Shown here: one piece after another, positions 43,023-51,886 of the stretch
How positions within the stretch are numbered: the stretch's first letter is position 1
Layout of the letters: every line of letters begins with the position of its first letter
Assembly (NCBI GenBank): GCA_937915375.1
Contig: CALDMO010000030.1
Location: 49,105-113,104 of the forward strand
Reading direction: 5' to 3'
DNA length: 64,000 nt
DNA from: an uncultured Marvinbryantia sp.
GTDB taxonomy: Bacteria > Bacillota > Clostridia > Lachnospirales > Lachnospiraceae
Position numbers and translations under genes: made by a program
Notes under the pieces: model-generated
What the model saw: the letters and a program-made list of their open reading frames with translations, nothing else
The model's database searches: none
What the model was told of the DNA's origin: nothing

Positions 43023-44783
43023 ATGGAAAAATGGGTGATTGCCGCAAAACGTGCTGATTTTGCGGATATTGCAAGAAGATTCCGAATCGATCCGGTGATC
43101 GCGCGTTTGATCCGAAATCGTGATATCATCGGGGATGCTGAAATCGAAGAATATTTAAACGGAAGTCTCTTAAACTTGCACAGTCCGCATCTGATGAAAG
43201 ATTTGGATCGGGCAGTAGCAATCTTGTTGGGAAAAATCGATGAGCAGAAAAAGATTCGTATTATCGGGGACTATGATATTGACGGGGTAATGGCAACTTA
43301 CATATTAATGCGCGGATTGACACGCTGTCAGGCAAATGTGGATTACGATCTTCCGGATAGGATCAAGGACGGTTATGGTTTGAATCAAAATCTTATTGAT
43401 CTTGCAGGTGATGAGGGCGTAGATACGATTCTGACCTGTGACAATGGAATTTCCGCGCTTGATCAGATTGAATATGCCAGAAGCCTTGGAATGACAGTCA
43501 TTGTCACGGATCATCATGAACTGCGCACAGAGGAGAGTATAAGCGGCGTGCAGGCGCTGCTTCCAGAGGCCGACGCGGTAGTGAATCCGCATCAGCCGGG
43601 CTGTGCTTATCCCTATAAAGAAATCTGTGGGGCGGTTGTTGCCTACAAGCTGATTACGGCGCTCTATGAAGCAATGAATATTCCGAAGGAGGAGAGTGAC
43701 GCACTGATCGAATTCGCGGGATTTGCAACAGTTGGGGATGTGATGAACCTGACGGGTGAAAATCGTATCTTAGTAAAAGAGGGATTGCTGCAGTTGAACC
43801 AGACGCAAAATCCGGGGCTGCACGCGCTGATTCAGGTTAATGGTCTGCAGGGAAAGGAGATTTCTGCCTACCACATCGGTTTTGTACTGGGACCGTGTTT
43901 AAATGCCGGAGGGCGCTTGGATACGGCTAAGAAATCTCTGGAATTGCTTTTGACGCAGTCGGAGACAGAAGCAACGGAGATGGCTGAGGAATTGCTTTCT
44001 TTAAATAATGTACGTAAAGAAATGACGTTGGAAGGCTATGAAAAGGCGGTGGAACAGATTGAAAAAGAAGGCTGTAAGGATAAGGTACTGGTTATATATC
44101 TGCCGGACTGTCATGAAAGCTTAGCAGGGATTATCGCCGGACGTCTGCGTGAGAGATATTATAAGCCGGTTCTTGTACTGACAGACAGCGGTTCCTGCGT
44201 AAAAGGTTCCGGCCGTTCGATTGAAAGCTATTCGATGTTTCAGGAACTGCAGAAATGCGCAGATCTTTTTTTGAATTTCGGCGGTCATCCGATGGCGGCA
44301 GGCTGTTCTCTGAAAAAAGAAAATGTCAGCTTGCTGCGCAGGACCTTAAATGAACTCTGTACTTTGACGGAGGAAGATCTGACAGAAAAAATTGTCATAG
44401 ACGTACCAATGCCGATTGACTATATTACGGAATCACTGATCGAAGAGTTGGAATATCTGGAACCGTTCGGAAAAGGTAATACAAAACCGGTATTCGCGGA
44501 AAAAAATATTGAGCTGTTGGGAGCGAGAATAATGGGGCAGTCGGGCCGCGCGACGCGCTTTCAGATTCAGAATGCTTCCGGAAGAGTGATGGAGGCCGTG
44601 TATTTTGGGGATGCGGCGCAGTTGCGCGCAAGACTGGAGGAGCGGTTTGGTTATGAACAGACAGAAAAGCTGTACCAGAACCGCGGCAGGGGAATGTATG
44701 TTTCTGCAATCTATTATCCGACGATCCATGAGTGGAACGGACACCGCAATATTCAGATTGTTCTGCAGAATCTTGCGTTGTAG
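43023..44783 (+). CDS. recJ: Single-strand-specific 5'-3' exonuclease RecJ
   Basis: 586 residues, DHH superfamily. Motifs GDYDIDGVMATY, TDHHEL, the DHHA1 motif FGGHPMAAGCSL near 422, and a C-terminal OB-like domain (PFGKGNTKPVFAEKNI, VYFGDAAQLRARL). Works in recombination repair and mismatch repair. The protein is shorter than Bacillus RecJ (about 786 residues) because the extra C-terminal region is missing, as in E. coli (577). Confidence 0.94.
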   Translation: MEKWVIAAKRADFADIARRFRIDPVIARLIRNRDIIGDAEIEEYLNGSLLNLHSPHLMKDLDRAVAILLGKIDEQKKIRIIGDYDIDGVMATYILMRGLTRCQANVDYDLPDRIKDGYGLNQNLIDLAGDEGVDTILTCDNGISALDQIEYARSLGMTVIVTDHHELRTEESISGVQALLPEADAVVNPHQPGCAYPYKEICGAVVAYKLITALYEAMNIPKEESDALIEFAGFATVGDVMNLTGENRILVKEGLLQLNQTQNPGLHALIQVNGLQGKEISAYHIGFVLGPCLNAGGRLDTAKKSLELLLTQSETEATEMAEELLSLNNVRKEMTLEGYEKAVEQIEKEGCKDKVLVIYLPDCHESLAGIIAGRLRERYYKPVLVLTDSGSCVKGSGRSIESYSMFQELQKCADLFLNFGGHPMAAGCSLKKENVSLLRRTLNELCTLTEEDLTEKIVIDVPMPIDYITESLIEELEYLEPFGKGNTKPVFAEKNIELLGARIMGQSGRATRFQIQNASGRVMEAVYFGDAAQLRARLEERFGYEQTEKLYQNRGRGMYVSAIYYPTIHEWNGHRNIQIVLQNLAL

Positions 44784-44849
44784 GTCTGAATTGAAAAATG
44801 ATTCCAATGCAGACGATAAATTTTGAAGTAGGTTGGGAGGAATGGGGAT

Positions 44850-45389
44850 ATGATAGGACTAAAAAGAGGAACGGTAAAATTAATACCTCATCAGGACGAA
44901 TGGATGGAAAATGCAGAACGTACGATCAAAGTTTTATGGAAGATTTTGGACAGTGCTGTGGTAGATATTCAGCATATTGGAAGTACATCTATTCTTTCGA
45001 TTTGCGCGAAACCGATTATTGATCTGGTTGTTGGAGTTCGGGATTTAAAAGATGTGCTGCCTTATATGGAATTGCTGGAGCAGCACGAGATTATCTTTCG
45101 AGGAAAACATACGCCGAGTCAGATGTTGTTCGTGATGGGAGATTTTGAAAAGGACACACGGACGCATCATATCCATGTTGTGAAATGGAATGAAGAAGAA
45201 TGGAACAATTACCTTAATTTTCGGGATTATTTAAATGTAAATCCAGAAAAGGCAAGAATGTATGAGGAATGTAAACAAAGACTGGAAATAGAGTTTTCAA
45301 ATGACCGAAACAGCTATACGCAGGGAAAAGAAGAATTGATCCGTCAGATATTGCAGGAAGCGAGTAAGTGGCGGGCTGCAAAATCATAA
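44850..45389 (+). CDS. GrpB-family nucleotidyltransferase-like protein
   Basis: 179 residues of the GrpB/UPF0157 family. VKLIPHQDEWMENAERTI at the start, the nucleotidyltransferase-like QHIGSTSILSICAKPIIDLVVGV with spaced Asp, THHIHVVKW and the C-terminal FRDYLNVNPEKARMYEECK. Some relatives are dephospho-CoA kinase fusions; the function of the stand-alone form is unknown. It lies between recJ and leuS with no clear operon partner. Confidence 0.88.
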   Translation: MIGLKRGTVKLIPHQDEWMENAERTIKVLWKILDSAVVDIQHIGSTSILSICAKPIIDLVVGVRDLKDVLPYMELLEQHEIIFRGKHTPSQMLFVMGDFEKDTRTHHIHVVKWNEEEWNNYLNFRDYLNVNPEKARMYEECKQRLEIEFSNDRNSYTQGKEELIRQILQEASKWRAAKS

Positions 45390-45431
45390 TTTTAATAGGT
45401 GATGAGAAATTTCACTGGAGGGGTATATGTC

Positions 45432-45460
45432 TTGACAAACGAGGGGAAAACGCATAGAAT
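45432..45460 (+). promoter_or_regulatory. leuS promoter
   Basis: TTGACA (45432-45437), 17-bp spacer, TAGAAT (45455-45460). The 75-nt leader downstream has no T-box, which is unusual for clostridial synthetase genes. Confidence 0.85.
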
Positions 45461-45485
45461 AAAATTCGTGTAAACAAAAGGAAAA

Positions 45486-45524
45486 ATGGCTGTTTTGGAT
45501 TATAAAGCGGCCATTTTCAGATAA
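45486..45524 (+). CDS. Possible leader peptide upstream of leuS
   Basis: A 12-codon reading frame, MAVLDYKAAIFR, preceded by AAAAGG and ending 18 nt before the leuS ATG. Its start lies in the 5' arm of an 8-bp stem (AAAATGGC / GCCATTTT, 45483-45517). It contains one Leu codon (TTG). It could tune leuS translation, but it may be chance. Confidence 0.35.
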   Translation: MAVLDYKAAIFR

Positions 45525-45542
45525 ATACAGGAGGACTTTAAC

Positions 45543-47951
45543 ATGTCAGTAACGTACAATCACAGAGCCATTGAGAAAAAATGGCAAGAAATCTGGGATA
45601 ATGAAAAAGCATTTGCTGCAACTGAAGATTATTCCAAGCCAAAATATTATGCATTGGTGGAATTTCCATATCCGTCCGGTCAGGGACTTCATGTCGGTCA
45701 TCCGAGACCATATACCGCGCTTGATATCGTGGCAAGAAAAAGAAGAATGCAGGGCTATAACGTTCTTTATCCGATGGGTTGGGATGCGTTTGGTTTGCCG
45801 ACAGAGAATTATGCGATTAAGAATAAGATTCATCCGCGCATCGTGACGGAAAATAATGTAAAGCATTTTAAGGAACAGCTTCGTGCGCTTGGTTATTCCT
45901 TTGACTGGGATCGTGAAATTAACACGACAGATGTTGATTACTATAAATGGACGCAGTGGATTTTTCTGAAATTGTTTAAGGCTGGTTTGGCATATAAGAC
46001 AGAAATGCCGATCAACTGGTGTACCTCCTGTAAGGTTGGTCTCGCAAATGAGGAAGTGGTAAACGGTGTCTGCGAGCGCTGCGGTTCACCGGTTGTCCGC
46101 AAAGTAAAGAGCCAGTGGATGCTGAAAATTACTGAGTATGCGGAAAAATTGCTGGAAGGATTAAACGATGTAGATTATATCGAACGCGTGAAGGTTTCTC
46201 AGAAAAACTGGATTGGCAAGAGCCAGGGCGCGGAAGTAGATTTCGTAATTGACGGAACGAAGGACAAGCTGACTGTTTACACGACCAGACCGGATACGTT
46301 GTTTGGCGCTACTTATATGGTAGTTTCGCCGGAGCATCCGATGCTGGAGAAATATAAAGATACAATCAAAAATACGGATGAAATCCGCGCATATCAGGAG
46401 CAGGCGGCAAGAAAGTCTGACTTTGAGCGTTCTGAGCTGGCAAAAGATAAGACTGGTGTACAGATCGAAGGTCTGATGGCGATTAATCCGGTAAATGATA
46501 CGCGCATTCCAATCTGGGTATCCGATTATGTACTGATGAGCTATGGAACCGGCGCGATCATGGCAGTTCCGGCGCATGACACCAGAGACTGGGAATTTGC
46601 GAAGAAATTTAATCTGCCGATTATCGAGGTAGTAGCGGGTGGCGAGAATGTGCAGGAAGAGGCGTTCACGGACGTTGCTACAGGCAAGCTGATCAATTCT
46701 GATTTTCTGAATGGTCTGGAAGTGGAAGAGGCAAAGAAGAAGATTATTGAATTCTTAGAAGAGAAAAAAATCGGTACAGGAAAGACGAATTATAAATTAA
46801 GAGACTGGGTATTCTCCCGTCAGCGTTACTGGGGCGAGCCCATCCCGATCGTACACTGCGATAAGTGCGGATACGTGGCTCTTCCGGAAAGTGAACTGCC
46901 GTTAGAGCTCCCGGATGTGGAGAGTTATATGCCGACAGACAATGGTGAATCACCGCTTGCAGCAATGACAGATTGGGTAAATACGACCTGTCCGTGCTGC
47001 GGAGGACCGGCAAAGAGAGAGACGGATACAATGCCGCAGTGGGCAGGGTCTTCCTGGTATTTCCTGCGTTATACAGATCCGCACAATACAGAGGCGCTGG
47101 CAAGTCCGGAGGCTTTGAAATACTGGCTGCCGGTTGACTGGTACAACGGCGGTATGGAGCATACTACACTGCATCTTTTGTATTCCAGATTTTGGCATAA
47201 ATTCCTTTATGATCAGCATGATGTACCGTGTCCGGAACCGTATCAGAAACGTACTTCTCATGGTATGATCCTTGGGGAGAACGGTGAAAAGATGTCCAAA
47301 TCCAGAGGAAATGTTGTAAACCCGGATGACATCGTTATGGAATATGGCGCAGATACATTGCGTACCTACGAAATGTTTATCGGTGCGTTTGAACTTAGCG
47401 CCTGCTGGTCTGAAAACGGCGTAAAAGGCTGCCGCAGATTCCTGGAGCGTATCTGGAAACTGCAGGATATCCTTACAGACGGCGATGGCTATAGCAGCGA
47501 TATGGAAACAAAGATGCATCAGACAATCAAGAAGGTAAGCTCTGATTTTGAAAATCTGAAATTCAATACCGCAATTGCGGCAATGATGGCACTGCTTAAT
47601 GATTTTGCGAAAAAAGGCAGCATTACACGCGGTGAATATAAGACATTACTTCTTCTGTTAAATCCGGTCGCACCGCATATGACAGAAGAACTCTGGGAAA
47701 TCTGCGGTTATGGCGGATACGCATATCAGCAGAGTTGGCCGGAGTATGACGAGGCAAAGACGGTGGAAAATACCATCGAAGTGCCGGTACAGATTAACGG
47801 CAAAACCAGAGCGGTTGTTGTTCTGCCGATTGACGCAGATAAAGATACTGCGATCGCGAAAGGAAAAGAAGCGGTTGCAGATAAACTGACCGGAACGATC
47901 GTAAAAGAGATTTATGTTCCGAAGAAAATCATAAACATCGTACAAAAATAA
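45543..47951 (+). CDS. leuS: Leucyl-tRNA synthetase
   Basis: Class I synthetase of 802 residues, bacterial form. HIGH-type motif in FPYPSGQGLHVGHPRPYTA near residue 45, CP1 editing domain (about 220-410) with TRPDTLFGATY, zinc-type cysteines CTSCKVG..CERCG and CDKCG, KMSKS loop GEKMSKSRGNVV near residue 580, and a C-terminal anticodon-binding and LeuRS-specific region. AGGAGG precedes ATG. Monocistronic between its promoter and a strong terminator. Confidence 0.97.
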   Translation: MSVTYNHRAIEKKWQEIWDNEKAFAATEDYSKPKYYALVEFPYPSGQGLHVGHPRPYTALDIVARKRRMQGYNVLYPMGWDAFGLPTENYAIKNKIHPRIVTENNVKHFKEQLRALGYSFDWDREINTTDVDYYKWTQWIFLKLFKAGLAYKTEMPINWCTSCKVGLANEEVVNGVCERCGSPVVRKVKSQWMLKITEYAEKLLEGLNDVDYIERVKVSQKNWIGKSQGAEVDFVIDGTKDKLTVYTTRPDTLFGATYMVVSPEHPMLEKYKDTIKNTDEIRAYQEQAARKSDFERSELAKDKTGVQIEGLMAINPVNDTRIPIWVSDYVLMSYGTGAIMAVPAHDTRDWEFAKKFNLPIIEVVAGGENVQEEAFTDVATGKLINSDFLNGLEVEEAKKKIIEFLEEKKIGTGKTNYKLRDWVFSRQRYWGEPIPIVHCDKCGYVALPESELPLELPDVESYMPTDNGESPLAAMTDWVNTTCPCCGGPAKRETDTMPQWAGSSWYFLRYTDPHNTEALASPEALKYWLPVDWYNGGMEHTTLHLLYSRFWHKFLYDQHDVPCPEPYQKRTSHGMILGENGEKMSKSRGNVVNPDDIVMEYGADTLRTYEMFIGAFELSACWSENGVKGCRRFLERIWKLQDILTDGDGYSSDMETKMHQTIKKVSSDFENLKFNTAIAAMMALLNDFAKKGSITRGEYKTLLLLLNPVAPHMTEELWEICGYGGYAYQQSWPEYDEAKTVENTIEVPVQINGKTRAVVVLPIDADKDTAIAKGKEAVADKLTGTIVKEIYVPKKIINIVQK

Positions 47952-47967
47952 GCCATGTAAATAAAGA

Positions 47968-48009
47968 AAGCCGAGAAAACACCTGCTGACAGGAATGTTT
48001 TCTCGGCTT
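47968..48009. terminator. Bidirectional terminator between leuS and the BASS transporter
   Basis: Perfect 14-bp stem AAGCCGAGAAAACA / TGTTTTCTCGGCTT with a 14-nt loop, T-rich on the + side (ACATTTTATTT) and also T-rich on the minus side. Confidence 0.88.
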
Positions 48010-48028
48010 ACATTTTATTTACAGAACT

Positions 48029-48973
48029 TTATTTTGTTTTTTCTTCCCAACGGTTATAAATATTAGCCAGAATTGCGCCGGAAATATTATGCCATACGGA
48101 GAAAATTGCGCCCGGTACGGTTGCCATAGCAAGATCCGGGAAGGCGCTGCCTGCCAAAGAAGTAGCAAGACCGGAGTTTTGCATACCGATTTCTACGGAG
48201 AGCGCTTTTGTCTTTGGAACGCTTAAGTGCAGCAGTTTTCCAAGGCCGAAACCGCAGGCGTAACCAAGCAGATTGTGAAGGATGACAACAACGAATACGA
48301 TAGCGCCGGTTGTCATGATTTTTTCCGCATTGTGTGAAACAACAGCGGCAACAATCAGACAGATAGCGATAACAGAGACGGACGGAAGTACTTTTACAAG
48401 CTTCTGCGTTACTTTTCCGAATAATTTATTGATTACAAAGCCGAGAACGATCGGAATGATGACAACTTCAATGATGGAGATGAACATATTCAGCGGATCT
48501 ACCGTGACTGTCGTTCTCAGAAGTACATAAGTGATAGCCGGGGTCAAAAGCGGCGCTAAGAGTGTATTGATGCTGGTCATTCCGACAGAGAGGGCAACAT
48601 CACCTTTGGAAAGGAATGTAATTACGTTGCTGGAGGTACCGCCCGGACAGGTACCGACCAGGATTACGCCGGCCAGAAGAGCAGCATCAAGACCGAATAC
48701 TTTTCCGAGTGCAAATGCCAAAAGCGGCATGACTGTGAACTGTGCCAGACAGCCGATCAGAATATCTTTCGGGCGAGTAAAGACCAGTTTAAAATCTTCA
48801 AGCTTGAGGGTAAGTCCCATGCCGAACATAACGATCATTAGCAGATAGTTTACCCAGGTTGTCTGTACCCATAGACAGGAGCTTGGCATAAACAAAGCCA
48901 GAGCAGCGATGATCAGGACGATCACTGCCATGTACTTTCCAAAAAAGTTACTGATTTTTTCTAATACTTTCAT
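48029..48973 (-). CDS. BASS-family transporter (bile acid:sodium symporter / PanS-like)
   Basis: 314 residues, about nine to ten membrane segments, with the family's two sodium-site repeats: VILVGTCPGGTSSNVITFLSKGDVALS (in part GTCPGGTSSNVITF) and VEIGMQNSGLATSLAG. BASS members carry organic anions such as ketopantoate, pyruvate or 2-oxo acids. AGGAGG is 8 nt upstream of the ATG. A T-box leader precedes it on the same strand, so its expression should respond to an uncharged tRNA, probably Ile. It may therefore import a branched-chain amino-acid precursor (inference). Confidence 0.88.
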   Translation of the reverse strand: MKVLEKISNFFGKYMAVIVLIIAALALFMPSSCLWVQTTWVNYLLMIVMFGMGLTLKLEDFKLVFTRPKDILIGCLAQFTVMPLLAFALGKVFGLDAALLAGVILVGTCPGGTSSNVITFLSKGDVALSVGMTSINTLLAPLLTPAITYVLLRTTVTVDPLNMFISIIEVVIIPIVLGFVINKLFGKVTQKLVKVLPSVSVIAICLIVAAVVSHNAEKIMTTGAIVFVVVILHNLLGYACGFGLGKLLHLSVPKTKALSVEIGMQNSGLATSLAGSAFPDLAMATVPGAIFSVWHNISGAILANIYNRWEEKTK

Positions 48974-49027
48974 TTCTCTTTCCTCCTAAAAGTAAGTTCT
49001 GATGAGGCACGGCGTCTGCCGGGAAAA

Positions 49028-49303
49028 TAAAAAAACCTCTGTCTCTATTAAGAGACAAAGGCTACTTTTCCTCTGCGGTACCACTCTTATTGCCAGCGTA
49101 AGCTGACCACTCGGTCACATATCAATCAATATGGGATAGGGTAACGGTTATCAGCCGTTCAGGCTTACTGGATAGAATCGTTTAGTCTGAATGCTCAGAG
49201 GTGATTTTCACAGAATACCCGGATTGTCTCGCAGCAACCGACAACTCTCTGTACCGTCTTTTTCTGATACTTTTCCTCATCAACGCAGTGTCGTTATCAT
49301 TTG
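49028..49303 (-). ncRNA. T-box riboswitch leader, probable Ile specificity
   Basis: On the minus strand, the diagnostic T-box AGAGTGGTACCGC lies at 49073-49087 and is followed by a terminator: stem 49036-49061 with AGAGAC/GTCTCT core, then a run of seven T. The Stem I region contains the typical AGAGAG segment and GTGAAAATCACCTCTGAGC. Read in the usual register before ACC, the specifier is ATC (49203-49205), an Ile codon. It controls the BASS transporter gene just downstream. Alternative registers are less likely but not excluded. Confidence 0.93.
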
Positions 49304-49309
49304 TACAAT

Positions 49310-49338
49310 ACTTTATCACTGTAAAATCTGCTTGTCAA
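49310..49338 (-). promoter_or_regulatory. Promoter of the T-box leader
   Basis: Minus strand TTGACA (49333-49338), 17-bp spacer, TAAAGT (49310-49315). A transcript would start near 49303. Confidence 0.8.
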
Positions 49339-49391
49339 GAAATTTTTAGAAATATTTTTTATATATTTTTAGTTATGTTCTTTATACAATC

Positions 49392-49444
49392 TTAATGCCG
49401 GACTTTATTTGCTCACACAAATTTAATGGCATTAAAGGTATAAT
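49392..49444 (+). promoter_or_regulatory. ktrA upstream region with inverted repeat and -10 box
   Basis: TATAAT at 49439-49444, 38 bp before the ktrA ATG. There is no good -35, but a perfect 8-bp inverted repeat TTAATGCC (49392-49399) / GGCATTAA (49428-49435) brackets the place where it would be. A regulator-dependent promoter is possible. Confidence 0.45.
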
Positions 49445-49482
49445 AAAGAAAATTATAGGAGAAGAAAGAGAAAGGCACAGAA

Positions 49483-50130
49483 ATGAAATCTATTTTGTTA
49501 ATCGGTCTTGGCAGATTCGGGCGTCACATTGCGATAAAGCTAGATGAGCTGCATCATCAGGTAATGGCGGTAGATACGGATGAAAAGCGTGTGGAGGCGG
49601 TGCTTCCTTATGTCACAAGCGCGCAGATCGGAGACAGTACCGATCCGAACTTTGTAAAGGCACTTGGTGTGAGAAACTTTGATGTCTGTATTGTGGCAAT
49701 AGGAGATAATTTCCAGAGTTCACTGGAGACTACCTCTTTATTGAAGGACCTCGGCGCGTCTTTTGTTGTTTCAAGGGCGGCAAGAGAGATACAGGCAAAA
49801 TTCTTGCTTCGAAACGGAGCGGACGAGATTGTATATCCGGAAAAAGAACTTGCCGAATGGACAGCAATCCGTTACAGCTGCGACCACATTTTCGGGTACG
49901 TGGAGCTTGATGAAGAACATGCGATTTTTGAAGTTCCGGTTCCAGCGGGCTGGGCTGACAGAACAGTTGGCGACCTGGATATAAGGAATAAGCATGCAAT
50001 TACAATTATGGCAATTAAGCATGAAGGGAAAATGAAACTGAATATCGCTTCTGATACGATTCTCCCACGGGAGGATACGATGCTTGTCTTAGGTAATATT
50101 AAGGATGTTCAGAGGTGTTTCCATATCTAA
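49483..50130 (+). CDS. ktrA: KtrA/TrkA-type potassium-channel regulatory subunit
   Basis: 215 residues. N-terminal RCK Rossmann domain: ILLIGLGRFGRHIAIKL with GxGxxG, VDTDEKRV acidic end, and AQIGDSTDPNFVKALGV. C-terminal RCK_C domain from about 135 (VPVPAGWADRTVGDLDIRNKH), which binds c-di-AMP in relatives. The partner membrane subunit KtrB/TrkH is not in the window: the upstream side is the divergent T-box leader and the downstream genes are a sensor kinase pair. Confidence 0.9.
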   Translation: MKSILLIGLGRFGRHIAIKLDELHHQVMAVDTDEKRVEAVLPYVTSAQIGDSTDPNFVKALGVRNFDVCIVAIGDNFQSSLETTSLLKDLGASFVVSRAAREIQAKFLLRNGADEIVYPEKELAEWTAIRYSCDHIFGYVELDEEHAIFEVPVPAGWADRTVGDLDIRNKHAITIMAIKHEGKMKLNIASDTILPREDTMLVLGNIKDVQRCFHI

Positions 50131-50146
50131 GAAAGAAGAGAGAAAA

Positions 50147-51886
50147 ATGGCAGAAACAATGTTGTTGTTTAGTCTGCTTGCAGCAACTTTTTTATTCGGG
50201 TATTTCCCGATAAAAAAACTGGGAGAATTTTTGGATAATCATGGTTGTGAAAAGGAAATCTGTGGTAGAATGTATGCAGGAGGAAGAGAAATGTCCTGCA
50301 AAGAGAAAGAAAACAGAAATGTATCGTTTCTTTATCCGCCCAGAGCAAAGAACTGGCGGGAACAGATTATTTTTTCAGCCGGTGATGTTTTAAAAAGCAT
50401 TGGCATTTTGCTTGCGGCAAGCTGTATCGGTTTTTTCTTTTATAATCTCGGTGTGGATGAGGCGAATATTATTACCATTTACGTGCTGGGCGTACTGCTT
50501 ACGGCAATTGCTACCAGAAATCGGATTTACAGTCTGATTTCTTCGGCGGTCAGCGTACTGGTATTTAATTTTTTGTTTACCGATCCGAAGTATACGCTGA
50601 GGGCTTACGATAAGGGTTATCCGCTGACCTTTGGCGTGATGTTTCTGGCGGCGCTGATTACCAGTTCACTTGTTATGCAGCTGAAAATACATGCCAGACA
50701 GTCGGCGCTTGTCGCGTACCGTACAAGGATTTTGTTTGATATGAATCGGCTTTTACAGCAGGCCAAAGGCCAGGACGAACTGATCCGCGTTACGGCACAG
50801 CAGCTGATGAAACTGTTGAAAAAGGATATTATTTTTTATCCGGTGCAAAATGGAAAGCCGGGAAAAGCGCAAATTTTCACACGCGGTCCGCAGACATTGG
50901 GACTGGCATATCTTTCAGAGGAAGAACGAAAGGCAGCTGCATGGACATTAAAAAATAATCGGCATTCAGGGGCGACGACGGATACGTTTCCGGAAGCAAA
51001 GTGCTTATATCTGGCAGTGAGAGTGAATGACAATGTGTACGGCGCTGTGGGAATCGTGATGGAGAAGGACTCCCTTGACGCGTTTGAAAATGATATTCTG
51101 CTGTCGATATTGGGAGAATGTGCGTTGGCACTGGAAAATGAAAAAAATACACGAGAAAAAGAAGAAGCGGCAGTACTGGCAAAAAACGAGCAGCTTCGCG
51201 CAAATCTTTTGCGGGCCATTTCACATGATCTTCGTACGCCTCTTACTTCTATTTCCGGAAATGCCAGTAATTTGCTGTCTATGGGAACGGAATTTGATGA
51301 GGAGACAAAACGGCAGCTGTACAGTGATATTTATGATGATTCTGTCTGGCTGATCAATTTGGTGGAAAATCTGCTGTCAATTACACGTCTGGTAGAGGGA
51401 CGGCTGAATTTAAATATTACGGAAGATCTGATCGAGGATGTGATTGCGGAAGCGCTGCGGCATATAAATAAAAATGCAAGCGAGCATTCCATTACGGTTT
51501 TCTGTCAGGAAGATTTTTTGCTGGCGAAGATGGATTCACGTTTGATCGTACAGGTTGTAATTAATCTGGTAAATAATGCGATCGCTTATACGCCGTCCGG
51601 TTCCCATATTCAAATCAAGGCGAAGAAAAATGACGGAACGATTGTCGTATCTGTTTCCGATGACGGAAACGGTATTTCTGATACGGCAAAACAAAAGGTA
51701 TTCGATATGTTTTACAGCGGAGAGCATAAGATTGCGGACAGTCGCCGCAGCTGCGGAATTGGTCTGTCTTTGTGCAAATCGATCATAAATGCTCATGGCG
51801 GAGAAATATCTGTTTCCGATAACGAACCGCATGGCGCGGTTTTTACATTTACACTGCCGGCAGGGGAGGTACAATGGCATGAATAA
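50147..51886 (+). CDS. KdpD-like sensor histidine kinase without the N-terminal KdpD/Usp domain
   Basis: 579 residues. An extra N-terminal membrane segment (about 4-24), then the four-segment DUF4118 domain (about 80-185: NIITIYVLGVLLTAIATRNR), a GAF-like region (215-345), HisKA with the phospho-His in AISHDLRTPLTSISGNASNLL, and HATPase (NLVNNAIAY, DDGNGI, GIGLSLCKSI). The roughly 370-residue KdpD plus Usp domains at the N-terminus of classic KdpD are absent. Start chosen at 50147 by GAAGAGAG upstream. The last codons overlap the regulator gene. Confidence 0.9.
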   Translation: MAETMLLFSLLAATFLFGYFPIKKLGEFLDNHGCEKEICGRMYAGGREMSCKEKENRNVSFLYPPRAKNWREQIIFSAGDVLKSIGILLAASCIGFFFYNLGVDEANIITIYVLGVLLTAIATRNRIYSLISSAVSVLVFNFLFTDPKYTLRAYDKGYPLTFGVMFLAALITSSLVMQLKIHARQSALVAYRTRILFDMNRLLQQAKGQDELIRVTAQQLMKLLKKDIIFYPVQNGKPGKAQIFTRGPQTLGLAYLSEEERKAAAWTLKNNRHSGATTDTFPEAKCLYLAVRVNDNVYGAVGIVMEKDSLDAFENDILLSILGECALALENEKNTREKEEAAVLAKNEQLRANLLRAISHDLRTPLTSISGNASNLLSMGTEFDEETKRQLYSDIYDDSVWLINLVENLLSITRLVEGRLNLNITEDLIEDVIAEALRHINKNASEHSITVFCQEDFLLAKMDSRLIVQVVINLVNNAIAYTPSGSHIQIKAKKNDGTIVVSVSDDGNGISDTAKQKVFDMFYSGEHKIADSRRSCGIGLSLCKSIINAHGGEISVSDNEPHGAVFTFTLPAGEVQWHE

